NCBI RefSeq assembly: GCF_030376605.1
Contig: NZ_JARRAE010000001.1
Coordinates: 372,001 to 436,000 of the forward strand
DNA: 64,000 bases
Source: Pseudochrobactrum sp. sp1633
Lineage (GTDB): Bacteria > Pseudomonadota > Alphaproteobacteria > Rhizobiales > Rhizobiaceae
Reading direction: 5' to 3'
Under the pieces are notes generated by a model. It ran no database searches and was not told where the DNA came from. It saw only the letters and a program-made list of their open reading frames with translations. Positions 9,621 through 18,576 of the stretch are shown here, piece after piece (positions within the stretch are counted from its first letter, which is position 1; the number at the start of each line of letters is the position of its first letter). A program made the position numbers and the translations under genes.

Positions 9621-10529
9621 ATGGATCGTAATTTATTGCCTGCTATCGCTGCCTTTGTAGAAGTCGCTCGGGAGGGGAGTTACACCCGTGCCGCGAACCG
9701 GATTGGCATTTCTCCATCGGGTCTGTCACAGGCAATCCGGACTTTGGAAGGGCAACTTGGTGTCCGCTTGCTCAATCGATCGACCCGCTCGGTGTCGCTA
9801 ACTGACGATGGCAGAAAATTGCTCACACAAGTCGAGCCCGGACTTGCAATGATCTCTCATGCGGTCGTGGCGGTAGGCAATGCGCGGGAAAAGCCAAGTG
9901 GCGAAATCCGGTTGAATGTGCCACGCGTGGTCTCGCAGCATTTTATAGAGCCGCATCTGGGGGAGTTCTCCCGCCGGTATCCTGAGGTGCGTGTCGAGCT
10001 GTTCATTGATGACGGCTTGGGCGATATCGTTCGAGAAAGTTGCGACGCTGGCATACGATTGCGAGAGAGTGTCACTGAGACGATGATTGCTGTACCAATC
10101 ACACCTCCGGTTTCCTTGGCAATCGTCGGTTCTCCGGCCTATTTCGTATCTTACCCTCCACCGAAGCAATTTAAGGATCTGGCGAGCCATAATTGTCTCG
10201 GTTTTCGCCAATCAAGCAGCGGGGCAATTTTTCGTTGGGAGTTGACCGATCCAAAAACAGGTGAGCAGCAAACCTTTCAGCCTGTCGGAACATTAGCAAC
10301 GAACAATGATGACGTCATGTTGAGCGCTGTGCTTCAGGGAATTGGCCTGATAATGCATCTCGACTTCGCAGTGCGCCAGCATCTGGCTTCCGGCACCTTA
10401 GTTAAGGTCATGGGGGATTGCCCACCCTTCGATGGATTCAATATCTACGTGCCGTCCAGAGACCATATGCCAGCCAAACTGCGCGTCTTTGTTGATTTTC
10501 TTGTCGAAAAAAGGCGGCTGTTGGAGTGA
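9621..10529 (+). CDS. LysR-family transcriptional regulator, 302 aa
   Basis: Residues 1-60 form the winged HTH of LysR proteins (GSYTRAANRIGISPSGLSQAIRTLEGQLGVRLLNR). The rest is the periplasmic-binding-protein-like effector domain, ending near residue 300. Start: a TTG codon at 9612 is in frame, but the ATG at 9621 gives the usual MDRNLL-type N-terminus. It is divergent from the Rossmann-fold gene with a palindromic site between them. It most resembles the CrgA/DsdC-like group whose targets are adjacent oxidoreductases. Inducer unknown. Confidence 0.93.
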   Translation: MDRNLLPAIAAFVEVAREGSYTRAANRIGISPSGLSQAIRTLEGQLGVRLLNRSTRSVSLTDDGRKLLTQVEPGLAMISHAVVAVGNAREKPSGEIRLNVPRVVSQHFIEPHLGEFSRRYPEVRVELFIDDGLGDIVRESCDAGIRLRESVTETMIAVPITPPVSLAIVGSPAYFVSYPPPKQFKDLASHNCLGFRQSSSGAIFRWELTDPKTGEQQTFQPVGTLATNNDDVMLSAVLQGIGLIMHLDFAVRQHLASGTLVKVMGDCPPFDGFNIYVPSRDHMPAKLRVFVDFLVEKRRLLE

Positions 10530-10873
10530 TGGCTTAACATAGAAGTTTGTCGTTCAGAGTAACCGGCCTCATTTATATACGGGTGCCAGATGACGAAGCG
10601 CCCCGTATGGCGATAGCTGATTCATGCCGTAGGTATGTCAATTCATCAATGCTTGTAGCTGTACCAATCACTATATTCGTTTCAATAAAGCCGATACAGC
10701 CAAGGCAGAAGCGCTTCGTCGAGCAATGTGGACGACTTCGGAAAACCGATACGAATCCGATATTTGCTGTGTTTCTTGTCAGTAAAAATAATTGAGATAT
10801 ATTTTTATGTGAGTGTTTGGTGAGTTGGATAATTTAAACTAATTATCAAAATACTCTAACATATTGAAATTTT
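10530..10873. other. Intergenic region without a recognisable gene
   Basis: Between the LysR gene and tRNA-Arg. One 82-codon frame at 10547-10795 (+) has no homology I recognise and overlaps nothing; I do not consider it a gene. Confidence 0.5.
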
Positions 10874-10950
10874 TGGCGCACCCGACAGGATTCGAACCTG
10901 TGACCTCTGCCTTCGGAGGGCAGCACTCTATCCAGCTGAGCTACGGGTGC
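10874..10950 (-). tRNA. tRNA-Arg (anticodon CCG)
   Basis: Full cloverleaf on the minus strand: acceptor GCACCCG/CGGGTGC, D arm TAGCTCAG, anticodon stem CTGCC/GGCAG with loop CTCCGAA (anticodon CCG, reading CGG), T arm with GGTTCGAATCC, discriminator G and an encoded CCA. A hairpin CCTTGCCCC/GGGGCAAGG (10996-11021) without a T tract lies just upstream of the gene. Confidence 0.97.
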
Positions 10951-11136
10951 GCATCGGGAACATAGTCCCTAGGATATCAAAGCTTCTAACTGATGCCTTG
11001 CCCCGCATCAATGGGGCAAGGGATAAATTGTTATGGAATATGTATAAAATCTGCGAAAGCATTTGTCGCAACCGCAATGATGCAGGTCTGACTGAGAATG
11101 CTCAGCTGCTTTTTTATAATGGTGGTCTCTGCAGAA

Positions 11137-11616
11137 TTATTTGGTGTGAATATATTCCGGCAGGTTCAGCAGGAGCTGCTTCAGTCCTGACTCGTCCACA
11201 CGTTCTGCCGCTTCTGCAGGGCTAACCCATTCGCTGATACGCTGCCCGCGTTCCGGCCAGTTCTTTGCCATGCGTTTGAATTCAACCGCATAAACATTGA
11301 CCGTAAAGCTGGGAATAGCTTCAACAGGTAAATCATATTTCATATAATCAAACTGTCCAACCGGATCAGGATTAACTGTCCCGCGAATTCCAGCCTCTTC
11401 AAAGGCCTCGCGAAGAGCCATATCATGAAGGGTTTTACCGGCTTTTGGCCAGCCTTTGGGTGTAATCCAGCGGCCAGTGCCGCGACTGGTAATCAAAAGG
11501 ATTTCAGGAGAGGGGCCAGGATTTCGATAGACTAATGCTGCTACCTGCAGAAGGCGTCCTGCGGCTGTTAAAATCCGTTTATCTGTAGCGACAATTCCGG
11601 TTCCCTGTATATTCAC
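11137..11616 (-). CDS. NUDIX hydrolase (DIPP-like), 159 aa
   Basis: The Nudix box is GWPKAGKTLHDMALREAFEE, with the REAFEEAG helix that binds the metal. The usual glutamate five residues after the first glycine is a lysine here, which I recall as common in the diphosphoinositol-polyphosphate-like group of alphaproteobacterial NUDIX proteins. Length is normal for a single NUDIX domain. Likely role: hydrolysis of a nucleoside diphosphate linked to another moiety. Monocistronic, leftward; substrate unknown. Confidence 0.88.
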   Translation of the reverse strand: MNIQGTGIVATDKRILTAAGRLLQVAALVYRNPGPSPEILLITSRGTGRWITPKGWPKAGKTLHDMALREAFEEAGIRGTVNPDPVGQFDYMKYDLPVEAIPSFTVNVYAVEFKRMAKNWPERGQRISEWVSPAEAAERVDESGLKQLLLNLPEYIHTK

Positions 11617-12071
11617 TTAGTTTTCTTGCCTTTTTATAAATTTTGTTGGCCATTTTAAAATATATGGCATTGTCTTTATATGTATTTTTATAGTCGCACT
11701 TATTCTGTGCAGTTCATTATCCTCAATCAATATGGTTTTAAATTGGCCGAGGTGTGTTTTGTCTTTGGTCTGCTGGTAATGTTATTGGTTGTGTTTATAT
11801 ATGCCGCCCATTTCAGCATATAAGATCTGATAAATTTGTCTGAGTGATGCTTGCAAGCGCTCAGGCCGATTGTACACAAATAACAGTTTAGCGCACCTGC
11901 CGGTTTTACCGCGTGTTGCGAACCGGCATTTTCTTGTCGTCATTTGGCCAGAGCGTCGTGGGTTCAAATTGATCGCGGTACACGCTCCGGCTTATTGGGT
12001 TGTCTTGTCATCGCCATCCAATGATCCTGCAAGCGCGGGATGTTTCATAAGCCGGATGGCGATAAAGTTTT
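11617..12071. other. Intergenic region without a recognisable gene
   Basis: AT-rich near the NUDIX gene, more GC-rich toward gpt. Small open frames on both strands have no recognisable product. No tRNA, terminator with a clear T tract or repeat was found. Confidence 0.5.
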
Positions 12072-12569
12072 TTAGCCGCGGTGTCCTTTGGCGATAGGCT
12101 CCTGATAGGTGAAGCCCATATCCCAAGGGAAATAAATCCATGTGTCCTGCGATACTTCTGTAACAAAAGTATCAATCAGCGGACGACCCTGCGGCTTGGC
12201 GTAAACGGTTGCAAAATGTGCTTTTGGCATCATGTTGCGCACGATTTGTGCTGTCTTGCCGGTGTCAGTAAGATCGTCGATCACGAGAACGCCTTCGCCG
12301 CCGTTTTCCAGAAGCTTTTCGCCAATGGATTTAATTACACGCAATTCGCCTTGTTCACTATAGTCGTGATAAGACGCGATGCAGACGGTTTCGATCATGC
12401 GAATGCCAAGCTCACGGCAGATAATGGCCGCAGGCACCAGTCCGCCACGGGTGATGGCTACAATTGCATGCCAGTCTTTACCCTGACCGGAAATACGCCA
12501 TGCGAGTGCGCGGGCATCGCGATGAAATTGGTCCCAGGAAACCGGGAAAGCTTTATCAGGCAAGGACAT
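12072..12569 (-). CDS. gpt: Xanthine phosphoribosyltransferase
   Basis: 165-aa type I phosphoribosyltransferase. The PRPP-binding loop is [14 protein letters not shown]; the upstream [13 protein letters not shown] carries the PPi-binding loop. These features and the size match XGPRT, which converts xanthine (and guanine) with PRPP to the nucleotide in purine salvage, at the cytoplasmic membrane face. Monocistronic; a short sequence shared with the amino-acid ABC operon lies upstream at 12606-12621. Confidence 0.92.
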   Translation of the reverse strand: MSLPDKAFPVSWDQFHRDARALAWRISGQGKDWHAIVAITRGGLVPAAIICRELGIRMIETVCIASYHDYSEQGELRVIKSIGEKLLENGGEGVLVIDDLTDTGKTAQIVRNMMPKAHFATVYAKPQGRPLIDTFVTEVSQDTWIYFPWDMGFTYQEPIAKGHRG

Positions 12570-12605
12570 CGAAATGCTCCGTCAATTATAATAGTCGACA
12601 GGCCG

Positions 12606-12621
12606 TTTGTTTCAGGTGAAA
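12606..12621. repeat. 16-bp sequence shared with the region upstream of the amino-acid ABC operon
   Basis: TTTGTTTCAGGTGAAA here is the exact reverse complement of 26065-26080. Relative to the downstream gene (gpt, leftward) the orientation is the same as at the second copy. The core TTTCA-CC-TGAAA is an inverted repeat. The rest of 12570-12964 holds no gene I can see. Confidence 0.6.
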
Positions 12622-12929
12622 GCACCGACGGCTCTGAGGGATTGTTTCGTTTCAGTATCGCTCAAACCGCTCTGAGGTTTGAAGATGGCATAATATCCGC
12701 CGAGGGCAGTTTTATCACCCTGTTGTATATAAAAGGCGGGCGATGACATCTCAACGGGCAATAAGACCTTAAATTCAGCGAAACACTAAAGATTTGCCGA
12801 TTTAAGTGATTTACCGTGATAAACGAAAAAACACTTTTCTGGCAATATTAAGTTTGCCACAGACGCAGATAAATCTGCATCATGATGTGTCTTTCGGTTA
12901 TTTTCGTTTGTTTTCGTTTTCTGCGGAGT

Positions 12930-12956
12930 TTTGCAAAGCTGTTTGTGCTTTGCAAA
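12930..12956 (-). terminator. Hairpin after the universal stress protein gene
   Basis: Perfect 10-bp stem TTTGCAAAGC/GCTTTGCAAA with a 7-nt loop, 9 bp past the stop codon. There is no clear T tract, so termination is uncertain. Confidence 0.45.
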
Positions 12957-12964
12957 AACGCTAC

Positions 12965-13861
12965 TCAGCGCGAAAACAGTGTCATGCAGGGCATATTCGC
13001 CAGAAATGACCGCGTGACACCGCCAAATATAAGCTCTTTCAGCCGTGACTGGCTATAAGCCCCCATAATCAGCACATCAATTTCATTTTCTTCCACATAG
13101 TGGCGTAACCGATCCTGAACAGTTTGGCCTTCAGACGGGATCAGATCAATCGTGGCTGTAATATCGTGGCGCTGATAAGCCTGTTGCAGGCGACGGGCAA
13201 TTTCGGGAGCCTCGCGCGGGGCATTCGGGTCGTGTGGCCGTGCGGGTATAACGGTTGTCGCGGCTTCTTCGCTTTCCGGTTTCGGAGCGTTAACCCATAC
13301 AATGCTCACTGTTGCGCAGTGACGTGCCAGTGGCATTGCATCAAATGCAGCGCTTGAGGCTTCATATTTGCCGTTGAAAGCGATAGCAAGTTTGCGGATG
13401 CTGCGGGGCGGATGAAAATTATACGGCACAATGAGTGTCGGCGTTTTGGTGTTGTAAACGAGCTGATCCAGCGGTGTAATCTGGGTGTCCGGGTCATCCG
13501 GGTCTGCTTGTCCGGCCAGAATAAGATCTGCTGCCATACCGAATTCGTTGACAGTCTGGCTGGCATTGTCACTTTCTGATCGCACAATCAGGAACTCAAA
13601 TGTTGTGGCATAGCGTGCAATTTGCTCTTGAAAAAAATGAGCCACGTTTTCAGCATTTTTTTGATGGTATTTGAGGTGGCCTTCATAAAAACTGGCATCT
13701 ATGAAACCGCTGGCATCAGAATAAATAACCGGCGTGGGAATAACATAGAGACCCGTAACATGCATTGGTTCTCCGTCTTGCGCCAATAGCGCAAGAGCCT
13801 TGAAGATCCTCTGTAACTCCTGCGTGCTGCGGATATAGGCGATGACGGTACGATAGGACAT
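12965..13861 (-). CDS. Universal stress protein, two UspA domains, 298 aa
   Basis: Two tandem Usp folds: an N-terminal half (MSYRTVIAYIRSTQE to about residue 145) and a C-terminal half ending with the nucleotide-binding motif VLIMGAYSQSRLKELIFGG-TR, the G-2x-G-9x-G type signature of ATP-binding Usp domains. The N-terminal half has LILAGQADPDD in the corresponding place, so ATP binding there is less sure. Role: stress survival, cytoplasmic. A single gene with no evident operon partners. Confidence 0.9.
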   Translation of the reverse strand: MSYRTVIAYIRSTQELQRIFKALALLAQDGEPMHVTGLYVIPTPVIYSDASGFIDASFYEGHLKYHQKNAENVAHFFQEQIARYATTFEFLIVRSESDNASQTVNEFGMAADLILAGQADPDDPDTQITPLDQLVYNTKTPTLIVPYNFHPPRSIRKLAIAFNGKYEASSAAFDAMPLARHCATVSIVWVNAPKPESEEAATTVIPARPHDPNAPREAPEIARRLQQAYQRHDITATIDLIPSEGQTVQDRLRHYVEENEIDVLIMGAYSQSRLKELIFGGVTRSFLANMPCMTLFSR

Positions 13862-13930
13862 GGTAACACTCCATATTCGTTACGCGTGAAAGCTGCGCAA
13901 TTTAAGATCGGTTTAAATTTTGTATCAAAG

Positions 13931-13950
13931 ACCCCGCAAATACGCGGGGT
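13931..13950 (-). terminator. Hairpin after the CinA-domain gene
   Basis: ACCCCGC/GCGGGGT stem (7 bp) with a 6-nt loop, between the leftward CinA-like gene and the Usp gene. The T tract on the minus strand is poor. Confidence 0.5.
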
Positions 13951-14040
13951 TCGTCTCATATTATAGCGTCCGTCTTGACCAGAGTGGCTTATGGATATTA
14001 TAACGCATATTATGTCAGGAATAAACGCAAATGCTTGCAA

Positions 14041-14787
14041 TTATTGCTGAATATCTGCCAGCATTTTTTCAACGGCGATGGCTGCGGCCTTCATTTTTTG
14101 CTCATCGCGCGCACGAACCACCAGCTCTGTCGAGAATTTTCCTTCCTCAAATTTAGGGTATGAGCCGATAATCGTATCCGGATGGGCGTCCTGTACGTCA
14201 CGCAGGGGGATGCCGATCACACCTTCACCGAACGGGCAGAGAATTGTGCGCGAATAATAGCGGCTGCCTGTGCGTAGTTCCGGCAGAATATTACCGACCA
14301 TTGCCTGAAAAACAGAAGGCACACCGGCCATAACAAAGACATTGCCGACAATAAAACCGGGAGCCACAGAAACAGGATTGTCGATATGCCGCGCGCCTTG
14401 GGGCATGCGTGCCATACGCTGACGCGACGGTGTGAACTCGACTTCTCTACTTTTATAATGCGCACCGAGAATGTTCATTGCTTTATCATCATAGATGCAT
14501 GGCAGGTCAAAAGCGGCGGAAACAGCATCTGCTGTGATATCGTCATGGGTCGGGCCGATGCCGCCGGAGGTGAACAGATAATCGTAATCTCTGCTCAGTT
14601 CGCGCACGGCCTTAACAATAGCAGGCTGATCATCGGCAACAATGCGGACTTCGGTCAGGTCAATGCCTGCCTCATAAAGCCGGTCTGCCATATAGCCGAT
14701 ATTTTTATCTTTGGTGCGTCCGGACAAAAGCTCATCGCCGATTGCCAGCATTGCCGCACGTATAATCACAGGTTCTTTGTTCGTCAT
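14041..14787 (-). CDS. CinA/MoaB-type molybdopterin-binding domain protein, 248 aa
   Basis: A MoaB/Mog-like domain: AAMLAIGDELLSGRTKDKN at the start, then TSGGIGPTHDDITADAV, the nucleotide/molybdopterin-binding signature. It lacks the C-terminal nicotinamide-deamidase domain of full CinA, as is usual for the 250-aa alphaproteobacterial version. Start: ATG 14787 has GGAG 6 bases upstream; an in-frame ATG at 14799 is the alternative. Function in this short form is not settled; the domain is often annotated as competence/damage-inducible protein A. Confidence 0.88.
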   Translation of the reverse strand: MTNKEPVIIRAAMLAIGDELLSGRTKDKNIGYMADRLYEAGIDLTEVRIVADDQPAIVKAVRELSRDYDYLFTSGGIGPTHDDITADAVSAAFDLPCIYDDKAMNILGAHYKSREVEFTPSRQRMARMPQGARHIDNPVSVAPGFIVGNVFVMAGVPSVFQAMVGNILPELRTGSRYYSRTILCPFGEGVIGIPLRDVQDAHPDTIIGSYPKFEEGKFSTELVVRARDEQKMKAAAIAVEKMLADIQQ

Positions 14788-15049
14788 GGGAGACTCCATT
14801 CACAGGCAGAACATGACCGGACAGAGCAGGGGTCGTCAAGTGATCCTGAGGTCATCATTTGTTGCGCAGAAAGATCATAACGGACTGCAAGGTCAGCGTT
14901 ATTGTCCTGAATATTGAACAGTGCGTCCTGTAAGTCGTGACTGGTGCATTAAAAATCCTGCATTAAATTACAGCTATAGATTTGATTGAGACTGCACTGC
15001 GCCTTTTTATCTGGCTTTGTGCAAAACACATAAACGGAGATTTTTGAAT

Positions 15050-15649
15050 ATGGCTAAGGTTCTCGTACTGTACTATTCCGCTTACGGTCACATGGAACAG
15101 ATGGCAAAGGCTGCTGCCGAAGGTGCGCGCGAAGCCGGTGCTCAGGTGGATATTAAGCGCGTTGCAGAACTGGTGCCTGCAGAAGTTGCCAAGGCTTCCG
15201 GCTTTAAGCTGGATCAGGATGCTGAAATTGCGACCCCTGCTGATCTTGAAAACTACGATGCGATTATCGTTGGTGTGTCTTCCCGTTTCGGTATCATGTC
15301 TTCACAGATGAAAAACTTCTTTGACCAGACCGGTGGTCTGTGGGCCAAGGGCGCACTGGTGAATAAGATCGGTTCTGTTATGGCTTCTTCTGCCACACAG
15401 CACGGTGGTCAGGAATTGGCGCTGATTTCGACGCAGTGGCAGCTTCAGCATCACGGCATGATTATTGTGCCGCTTTCCTATGCCTATCAGGGTCAGCTCG
15501 GTAATGATGTTGTTCGTGGCGGCGCTCCATACGGAATGACCACAACTGCTGATGGTGATGGTTCGCGCCAGCCTTCCGAGCAGGAGCTGGACGGCGCCCG
15601 CTTCCAGGGTAAGCGCGTTGCTGAAATCGCAGCAAAAGTACACGGCTGA
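15050..15649 (+). CDS. wrbA: NAD(P)H:quinone oxidoreductase WrbA
   Basis: 199-aa flavodoxin-like protein. [19 protein letters not shown] is the FMN phosphate-binding loop of Wrb[23 protein letters not shown] and [10 protein letters not shown] are also typical. It reduces quinones by two electrons using NAD(P)H, protecting from semiquinone stress. Start: the frame is open to 15017, but the ATG at 15050 has GGAG upstream and yields the normal 198-200 aa size. A terminator follows. Confidence 0.96.
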   Translation: MAKVLVLYYSAYGHMEQMAKAAAEGAREAGAQVDIKRVAELVPAEVAKASGFKLDQDAEIATPADLENYDAIIVGVSSRFGIMSSQMKNFFDQTGGLWAKGALVNKIGSVMASSATQHGGQELALISTQWQLQHHGMIIVPLSYAYQGQLGNDVVRGGAPYGMTTTADGDGSRQPSEQELDGARFQGKRVAEIAAKVHG

Positions 15650-15691
15650 TTTTAAACTGCGGGCAATAGTTGCTCCGACTGCAAAATGAAG

Positions 15692-15714
15692 AAAGCGGCT
15701 CCGGCCGCTTTTTT
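15692..15714 (+). terminator. Intrinsic terminator of wrbA
   Basis: Stem AAGCGGC/GCCGCTT followed by five further T. Confidence 0.88.
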
Positions 15715-15997
15715 ATTGCGCGGATTTTGCTGTTTCCGGCAGCTCCGGTAGGGACATTTATCAGCTGTCTTACAGATTCGCAGCAAGGGCCTTTTTGGGC
15801 TTGTGAAGCGCTCAGTGGCAGTGTCGCAGGTGCTTCTGGATGGAAAATGCCGATTTTCAGGGGTTATTTCTGTGTTTAACCGTCTTTTTGACGGGGTTAG
15901 AGAGAAAACTTAGCTTGGTTCGCCGCTTTCTTTGAATAAACTTCGCCAATCCGGCTGAGTCGTAACCAGCGGAAAAAAACGTGAAAGGAATTACCTC

Positions 15998-16273
15998 ATG
16001 AACAAGAATGAACTGGTTGCTGCCGTTGCAGAAAAATCAGGTCTCACCAAGACCGATGCTGCTTCAGCTGTTGACGCTGTGCTTGAATCTGTCACCGGTG
16101 CATTGAAAGACGGCGGCGAAGTTCGCCTGCCAGGTTTTGGTATTTTCTCCGTATCGCATCGTGCAGCTTCCACAGGCCGTAATCCTTCGACCGGTAAGGA
16201 AGTTGAAATTGCTGCCCGTAACGTACCAAAGTTTTCGGCCGGTAAAGGTCTGAAAGACGCTGTAAACAGCTAA
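15998..16273 (+). CDS. hup: DNA-binding protein HU
   Basis: 91-aa HU-beta-type histone-like protein: MNKNELVAAVAEKSGLTK, the dimer core, then GFGIFSVSHRAASTGRNPSTGKEVEI, which is the DNA-intercalating arm with the RNPxTG motif. It bends and compacts DNA non-specifically in the nucleoid. GAAAGGA lies before the ATG. Single gene ended by a terminator shared with the convergent gene. Confidence 0.97.
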   Translation: MNKNELVAAVAEKSGLTKTDAASAVDAVLESVTGALKDGGEVRLPGFGIFSVSHRAASTGRNPSTGKEVEIAARNVPKFSAGKGLKDAVNS

Positions 16274-16390
16274 TCATTCTATACCAAAAGCAGGAGAGTT
16301 TTTGATTGCTCCTGTTATGCAGAAATATCAAAAAGGTCTGTCGCACTTTGTTTTAATGCGGCCGGCACCGGTAAAAACTCTGCACTTTAA

Positions 16391-16436
16391 TGAAAAAAAA
16401 GCCGCAAGACTGCCCAGTCTTTGCGGCTTTTATTTT
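16391..16436. terminator. Bidirectional terminator between HU and the convergent secreted-protein gene
   Basis: Stem GCCGCAA-GACTG/CAGTC-TTTGCGGC with a single bulge and 2-nt loop, flanked by an A8 run on the left and TTTTATTTT on the right, so it can act for both strands. Confidence 0.85.
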
Positions 16437-16461
16437 ATGCTCTATCGCTAGCCCGATGTGG

Positions 16462-16767
16462 TTATTTTTGACTTGCCGAACTGGTGCCGACATCCACAAT
16501 AACTGAACCGCTGATTTTCACTCTGGTTTTGCCAACCATGAAACTACCGTCAGGATTGGCACGCAGGTGCTCTTCATCCGGCTCCGCCTGCGGAGGCGTT
16601 ACAATCGGTTTGGCGGGCTTCACTCCGGGCAGACTGTAGGCCGGAGATTGCTGCTCTTGTGTGCTTGTGTTTTTGAGGCTGTTCTGATCTGCAAGCACAG
16701 GCAAGGCGAAGCATAATGTGGCGCCTGACAAGAGTGCGGAAAAAATGACCGGTCGTGTTTTTCTCAT
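16462..16767 (-). CDS. Small secreted protein, 101 aa, unknown function
   Basis: MRKTRPVIF followed by a hydrophobic stretch and PVLADQ looks like a Sec signal peptide cleaved near Ala-26. The mature part of about 75 aa is proline- and charge-rich and ends in ISGSVIVDVGTSSASQK. No known domain recognised. The frame is open to 16887, but the ATG at 16767 is the only one that gives a signal peptide. Convergent with HU. Confidence 0.7.
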   Translation of the reverse strand: MRKTRPVIFSALLSGATLCFALPVLADQNSLKNTSTQEQQSPAYSLPGVKPAKPIVTPPQAEPDEEHLRANPDGSFMVGKTRVKISGSVIVDVGTSSASQK

Positions 16768-17406
16768 AATGAAAGCATAGTCCGTTTCATAATAATCTGA
16801 AATGTTTTTCCCGTCAGGGTCTGCAAAACATCGCTTTCGGGCAGGAAACTCAGTCTGCCGGGCTGCATTCCTGCGGAATATCTGCATTCATCTTCAGCAA
16901 TGAATCATGGCGTAATATTGTACAGTAAAGGATTTCCGGCGCATTTATGGTGCTGCTCAGGCCGAATAGCTGATTAAAATTCATAACAATTTCGTGAGTG
17001 ATATTAATAAATAAGTGCGCGATAATATAGGATGAAAAATCCCGTTTTTTAGTCTAAGCTTTGAACAATCTTGATAAATGTCGCAGAATTTGTGCTAATC
17101 AGAGTTGAGTTGGTCGTTTCTTAACAAAATCTTGTGCTTATATCGGGCGAAAGCAGATAATCCTGACCGGAATATCTCGTGTTGAAGATAAATCAAGCCT
17201 GAGACTGTTGTGCAGGGCAAGCTGATATTAACCGGTAATTCCTTTGTCGGACAAAGCAGATGACCATAGCGTGACCAGAGCATGTGTTGACAAGTTTCTG
17301 CTTAACGTACAGTTATCGCACCCTATTTAGTATTAACGTGTGTCCAGCCATGCCGATTGGACATTCTTCGTTCTGTATCCATTCTGCGGCAGGAGTGCCA
17401 CATAAG
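16768..17406. other. Long intergenic region upstream of the efflux operon
   Basis: 639 bp with low GC in the middle. Small frames on both strands lack ribosome sites and recognisable products. It must contain the promoters of the leftward small gene and the rightward RND operon; no regulator gene is adjacent, and I could not identify an operator. Confidence 0.5.
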
Positions 17407-18567
17407 ATGATTAAGCGTTTCATCATCGCGATTATATTGCTTGTTCTGGTCTGCGGAGGCCTGATCGGGTTCAACCTTTACCGCGCGCAGTCGATCAAGG
17501 ATTTCTTTGCCAATATGAAGCAGCCTTCCCAAGCTGTTTCGACAGTTGAGATTAAGCCGGGGCAGTGGATGCCGGGCGTAGAAGCAATCGGGTCGGCCCG
17601 CGCTGAAGACGGCGTTAATCTGACATTCCAGATTGACGGTATTGTTAAAGAAATTCTGTTCAAGCCAAACCAGCAGGTCAAAAAAGGCGATCTGCTGGTG
17701 CAGCTGGATGACGAAATTCAGAAGGCAGATCTGGTTGCCACCAAAGCGGAAGCTGAGCTGAGCGAGCAGAACTACAAGCGTGCACAGACTTTGCGTACAC
17801 AAGGCGTTGGTGCCGTATCGAATGTTGATACAACAGCTGCTGCTTTGTCATCTGCCAAGGCAAATGTTGCCAAAGCGCAGGCGACCCTTGATCTCAAGCG
17901 GCTTATTGCACCTTTCTCCGGTGTAATCGGTATTTCGCGCGTGGATATCGGTCAGTTCATGGCACCGGGCACAGTTGTTGCCACTTTGCAGAATGTTGAC
18001 ACGATGCGCGTTGACTTTACCATTCCTGAGCAGGAACTGAAAAACTTGTCGATCGGACAGGAAGTTCAGATCGGTGAATCTGCTGCGGATTATGCTTTCA
18101 AGGGTAAAATCATCGGTATTGATCCGAAGATTGATCCTGCGAGCCGTCTGGTTTCAATTCAGGCGCAGGTTGATAATTCTGAGAAGTCACTGGTTCCGGG
18201 TCAGTTCGTACAGGTTCGTGTTGTGCTGCCGGAAGAAGACAATGTGATTGTTCTGCCGCTGACAACTGTCGTGACCAGCCTTTACGGCGACTATGTTTTC
18301 ACGGTTGTGAAAAAAGAAGCTGAGAAGACCGATGCCGCAAAAGCGGCTGATGCTCCTAAGGATGAGGCAGCTGCGAAAGCTGATAATCTGACCCTGCATC
18401 AGGTGTTTGTGAAACTCGGCCGCCGTACCGGTAATAATGTTGAAGTTCTGAGTGGTGTGAAGGAAGGCGACATTGTTGTGACTTCCGGTCAGAACCGCCT
18501 GAGCAACGGGATGAGCGCGCATATTGACAATAAGGTCAATCCTGCTGATGCCCAGAAGAAACCATAA
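17407..18567 (+). CDS. RND efflux periplasmic adaptor (membrane fusion protein), 386 aa
   Basis: Start MIKRF with a single N-terminal membrane anchor (about residues 4-24). Next come the barrel-sandwich/lipoyl half-motif (VEAIGSARAEDGVNLTFQIDGIV with QQVKKGDLLVQLDD), a coiled-coil hairpin with ALSSAKANVAKAQATLDLKRLIAPFSGVIG and the beta-barrel and membrane-proximal domains. The family bridges inner-membrane RND pump and outer-membrane channel. The upstream in-frame extension to 17284 has no ribosome site; AGGAG precedes 17407. It lies 9 bp before the pump gene. The C-terminal Ala/Lys/Asp-rich insert near residues 305-325 is variable. Confidence 0.93.
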   Translation: MIKRFIIAIILLVLVCGGLIGFNLYRAQSIKDFFANMKQPSQAVSTVEIKPGQWMPGVEAIGSARAEDGVNLTFQIDGIVKEILFKPNQQVKKGDLLVQLDDEIQKADLVATKAEAELSEQNYKRAQTLRTQGVGAVSNVDTTAAALSSAKANVAKAQATLDLKRLIAPFSGVIGISRVDIGQFMAPGTVVATLQNVDTMRVDFTIPEQELKNLSIGQEVQIGESAADYAFKGKIIGIDPKIDPASRLVSIQAQVDNSEKSLVPGQFVQVRVVLPEEDNVIVLPLTTVVTSLYGDYVFTVVKKEAEKTDAAKAADAPKDEAAAKADNLTLHQVFVKLGRRTGNNVEVLSGVKEGDIVVTSGQNRLSNGMSAHIDNKVNPADAQKKP

Positions 18568-18576
18568 GGTCGAGAG

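Noticed and set aside
10996-11021. Hairpin CCTTGCCCC/GGGGCAAGG as NUDIX terminator
   Set aside because: No T tract on either strand and a distance of over 100 bp from the gene; kept only as a remark.
12081-12746. 221-codon open frame antisense to gpt
   Set aside because: gpt is clearly coding on the other strand; the frame simply continues into the spacer without a ribosome site.
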